The translations under genes and the position numbers were made by a program. The notes under the pieces were generated by a model. That model was not told the DNA's origin, ran no database searches, and worked only from the letters and a program-made list of their open reading frames with translations. From Bianquea renquensis (GTDB lineage: Bacteria; Bacillota; Clostridia; Lachnospirales; Bianqueaceae), in NCBI RefSeq assembly GCF_014384895.1, contig NZ_JACRSQ010000015.1, forward strand, positions 1 through 64,000: DNA of 64,000 nucleotides, written 5' to 3'. Shown piece by piece: positions 61,792-64,000 of this stretch; the stretch's first letter is position 1; every line of letters starts with the position of its first letter.

Positions 61792-62681
61792 GCCGGGAGC
61801 TTTCCATGTTTTTGGCGGAGACAATCGAAGAGCTGACAGGGCGGTTGGAGGCTGACATTGCTGGGGGAGGTCCTTATGATCGCCGCGTTTTCGACGCAAT
61901 GCACTATAGCCTCATGGCGGGCGGTAAGCGGCTGAGACCCGTCCTGACGCTTTTGGCAGCGCTCGCCTGCGGAGGGACGAAGGATGACGCCTATCCATTT
62001 GCCGAAGCGCTGGAGATGATTCATACCTATTCTTTGATCCATGACGATTTGCCTGCTATGGACGATGATGATTACCGAAGAGGCCGGCTGACCAATCATA
62101 AGGTGTTTGGAGAGGCAACTGCGATTTTGGCAGGTGATGGCTTACTGACGCTGGCATTTGAAGTCATGTCCCGAAAGCTTGTACAAGATCCCACCCCGGC
62201 CAATGCGAAGGCCATCGCCGTGGTGGCGCATGCCGCTGGAGTCCATGGAATGGTGTCCGGGCAGATGGCAGACATGGAGGCAGAGAATTCAGAGATTTCC
62301 CCTGAGCAGCTTGCATTTATTGAGATTCACAAAACCGGAAAGCTGATTCAAGCGGCATTGGTCAGCGGAGGACTGTCGGCCGGCGCCTCGGACGAGGAAC
62401 TGTCCGCCCTGGAAAAAGCAGGTGAGGCCATTGGAATTGCATTTCAAATTCAAGATGATATTCTGGATGTGGAAGGATCCTTTGAAGAGCTGGGAAAAGA
62501 CTTAGGCAGTGACCATGAGAACCAGAAGGCCACATATGTATCGCTGTTCGGGATGGAGAAAGCGAAACAGGCGGTGGAGGAGGAGACACAGCGAGCATTA
62601 CAGGAGCTGGGCCGATTCCAAAATTCGTCAGGTGCGCTGCTGCGGGAGCTGATGCTGTCGCTGGTAGGGCGTCGAAAATAA
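61785..62681 (+). CDS. ispA: Farnesyl diphosphate synthase
   Basis: A 298-residue polyprenyl synthetase that extends DMAPP with IPP. The first aspartate-rich motif is DDLPAMDDDDYRRG and the second is IQDDILD; GGKRLRPVL near the start is also conserved. It supplies isoprenoids for quinones and cell-wall carriers. Translationally coupled to xseB, and followed by dxs, which makes the precursor. Confidence 0.95.
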   Translation: MVSRELSMFLAETIEELTGRLEADIAGGGPYDRRVFDAMHYSLMAGGKRLRPVLTLLAALACGGTKDDAYPFAEALEMIHTYSLIHDDLPAMDDDDYRRGRLTNHKVFGEATAILAGDGLLTLAFEVMSRKLVQDPTPANAKAIAVVAHAAGVHGMVSGQMADMEAENSEISPEQLAFIEIHKTGKLIQAALVSGGLSAGASDEELSALEKAGEAIGIAFQIQDDILDVEGSFEELGKDLGSDHENQKATYVSLFGMEKAKQAVEEETQRALQELGRFQNSSGALLRELMLSLVGRRK

Positions 62682-62706
62682 CGTTGAGTTAGCAGAAGGT
62701 GAGCCA

Positions 62707-64000
62707 TTGAATACATTGTTGGATGCGATCCATGATCCCAGCGATTTGCGGGGATTAAGCGATCAGGAAATGGACGTGCTTGCGGAGGAGATACGACAAT
62801 TTCTTTTGGAAAATGTCTCTCAGACAGGCGGCCATCTAAGTTCGAATCTAGGAGTCGTGGAGCTAACGCTGGCGCTTCACAAGACCTTTTCTTCTCCCAA
62901 AGATAAGATTATCTGGGATGTTGGGCATCAGTCCTACGTTCATAAGATTCTGACGGGAAGAAAAGATAAATTTCCATCGCTGCGAAAAGAAGATGGGCTC
63001 AGCGGTTTTCCGAAGGAAGAGGAGAGCCCCCACGACGCGTTCAATACAGGTCATGCCTCCACGTCCATCTCGGCAGCCTATGGATTGGCTAAGGCGCGGG
63101 ATCTCCAGCATGAAGAGTACGAGGTCATCGCCGTCATAGGGGACGGGTCCTTGACGGGGGGGATGGCCTATGAAGCGCTGAACAACGCGGGAAAAGGGGA
63201 GACCAAGCTGATTGTCATACTCAACGATAACCAGATGTCCATCAGCAGCAATGTGGGGATCCTGCCATACCGCCTCAGTCAGATCCGGACACGGCATCTA
63301 TATTTGGAGACAAAAGAGGGAATCCGAAAGGGACTGGCGAAGATTCCGAAGATTGGAATTCCAATCTCAAACTGGATACGACGGGTGAAGCGGCGAATGA
63401 AATATATGCTCGTATCCGGGGTTTTGTTCGAGGAATTGGGATTTGTCTACCTAGGACCTGTTGATGGACATAATTGCAAAGAGCTGCAAAAAGTTTTCCA
63501 GCAGGCGCGGAATTTGGATGAACCGGTGCTGATCCATGTTCGAACAGTGAAGGGGAAAGGCTATGAGCCGGCGGAAGAAAATGCGACTCGATTTCACGGA
63601 GTGCCATCTTTCGATATCGAGTCTGGGAATATCGTGGGTTCCGTCTTTGAGAGCTGGTCGGAGGTGTTAGGCCGCAATCTAGTCCGTCTGGCTCGAAAAT
63701 ATGACAATCTTGTGGCGATTACGGCAGCCATGGTGCAGAATACCGGTTTGGAGGAGTTTAGCCATATTTTCCCAGATCGAGTATTTGACGTAGGGATTGC
63801 CGAGGAGCACGCGGTCACATTTGCGGCTGGTCTTGCCAAAGGGGGATTAAAGCCTGTCGTCGCCATCTACTCCTCATTTTTACAGAGAGCCTACGACCAG
63901 ATTCTCCACGATGTATGCCTACAGAATCTTCCGGTGGTCTTTGCCATTGACCGGAGTGGAATCGTTGGGGAGGATGGAGAGACACACCAGGGAATCTATG
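62707..64000 (+). CDS. dxs: 1-deoxy-D-xylulose-5-phosphate synthase (partial)
   Basis: The first 431 codons of dxs; the gene continues past the end of the window. It condenses pyruvate and glyceraldehyde 3-phosphate with thiamine diphosphate, the first step of the non-mevalonate isoprenoid pathway. The motifs are LLDAIHDPSDLRGLS at the start, GHLSSNLGVVELT, FNTGHASTSISAAYG, and the thiamine-binding GDGSLTGGMAYEALNNAG with NDNQMSIS. Then VDGHNCKEL and the transketolase pyrimidine domain (FPDRVFDVGIAEEHAV). The start is TTG at 62707, following AAGGTGAG. It lies 25 bases after ispA, as in many Bacillota. Confidence 0.95.
   Translation, partial: MNTLLDAIHDPSDLRGLSDQEMDVLAEEIRQFLLENVSQTGGHLSSNLGVVELTLALHKTFSSPKDKIIWDVGHQSYVHKILTGRKDKFPSLRKEDGLSGFPKEEESPHDAFNTGHASTSISAAYGLAKARDLQHEEYEVIAVIGDGSLTGGMAYEALNNAGKGETKLIVILNDNQMSISSNVGILPYRLSQIRTRHLYLETKEGIRKGLAKIPKIGIPISNWIRRVKRRMKYMLVSGVLFEELGFVYLGPVDGHNCKELQKVFQQARNLDEPVLIHVRTVKGKGYEPAEENATRFHGVPSFDIESGNIVGSVFESWSEVLGRNLVRLARKYDNLVAITAAMVQNTGLEEFSHIFPDRVFDVGIAEEHAVTFAAGLAKGGLKPVVAIYSSFLQRAYDQILHDVCLQNLPVVFAIDRSGIVGEDGETHQGIY

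Overview
The window looks like chromosome from a spore-forming, anaerobic-type Bacillota, most likely class Clostridia. It carries sporulation genes (spoIIP, gpr, spoIIIAA-AH, cotJABC), a CIRCE-controlled hrcA-grpE-dnaK-dnaJ cluster, ComEA/ComEC, a T-box leader, HutP and Asp23 family genes, strong AGGAGG ribosome binding sites, and frequent GTG and TTG starts. Protein sequence alone does not fix the genus.

Layout. 1-850: a Phd/ParE-type toxin-antitoxin pair on the minus strand. 1149-3364: a promoter, a T-box leader with terminator, and leuA. 3439-12280: dacF, then comEA, an OmpR/histidine-kinase pair, a GerMN lipoprotein, comEC and holA. 12298-18416: rpsT, gpr, spoIIP, lepA, hemW. 18456-27637: a heat-shock operon (CIRCE, hrcA, grpE, dnaK, dnaJ) running into prmA, rsmE, a cysteine desulfurase and thiI. 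27684-34567: sugar or polyol metabolism, with one Gfo/Idh oxidoreductase, a minus-strand operon of two TIM-barrel isomerases and a second Gfo/Idh, and a divergent AraC/two-component regulator operon.

The most interesting region is 34606-42826. A cotJABC spore-coat operon with a sigma-E-like promoter has its third gene, cotJC (manganese catalase), cut in two. The first 68 codons are at 35567-35770 and the remaining 122 codons are at 42339-42707. Between them lies a 6568-bp element bounded by identical 13-bp direct repeats (35757-35769 and 42325-42337). It carries a large serine recombinase next to the left end, transcribed towards the cotJ operon. Recombination between the repeats would rejoin cotJC exactly in frame into a 190-residue protein with all five manganese ligands. 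This is the architecture of the skin element in sigK. The element also carries a HepT/MntA toxin-antitoxin pair, an XRE repressor, a small protein that could be a directionality factor, decayed prophage and IS1182 remnants, and a winged-helix protein at its right end.

43104-47954 encodes a 1616-residue cell-wall-anchored thioester adhesin with about twelve SpaA/Cna_B-like repeats. 48052-49482: corA and a divergent HutP paralogue on the minus strand. 49801-53776: yqeG, aroE, a fused shikimate kinase/dehydroquinase, efp and dapA. 53934-59262: the complete spoIIIA operon with a sigma-E-like promoter. 59362-64000: asp23, nusB, xseA, xseB, ispA and the start of dxs, which runs off the window.

No rRNA, tRNA or CRISPR array was recognised. 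Nothing definable was seen in 1-280 or 40801-41092. Many starts were moved downstream of the longest open frame where a ribosome binding site favours a shorter protein; these are noted in the entries.
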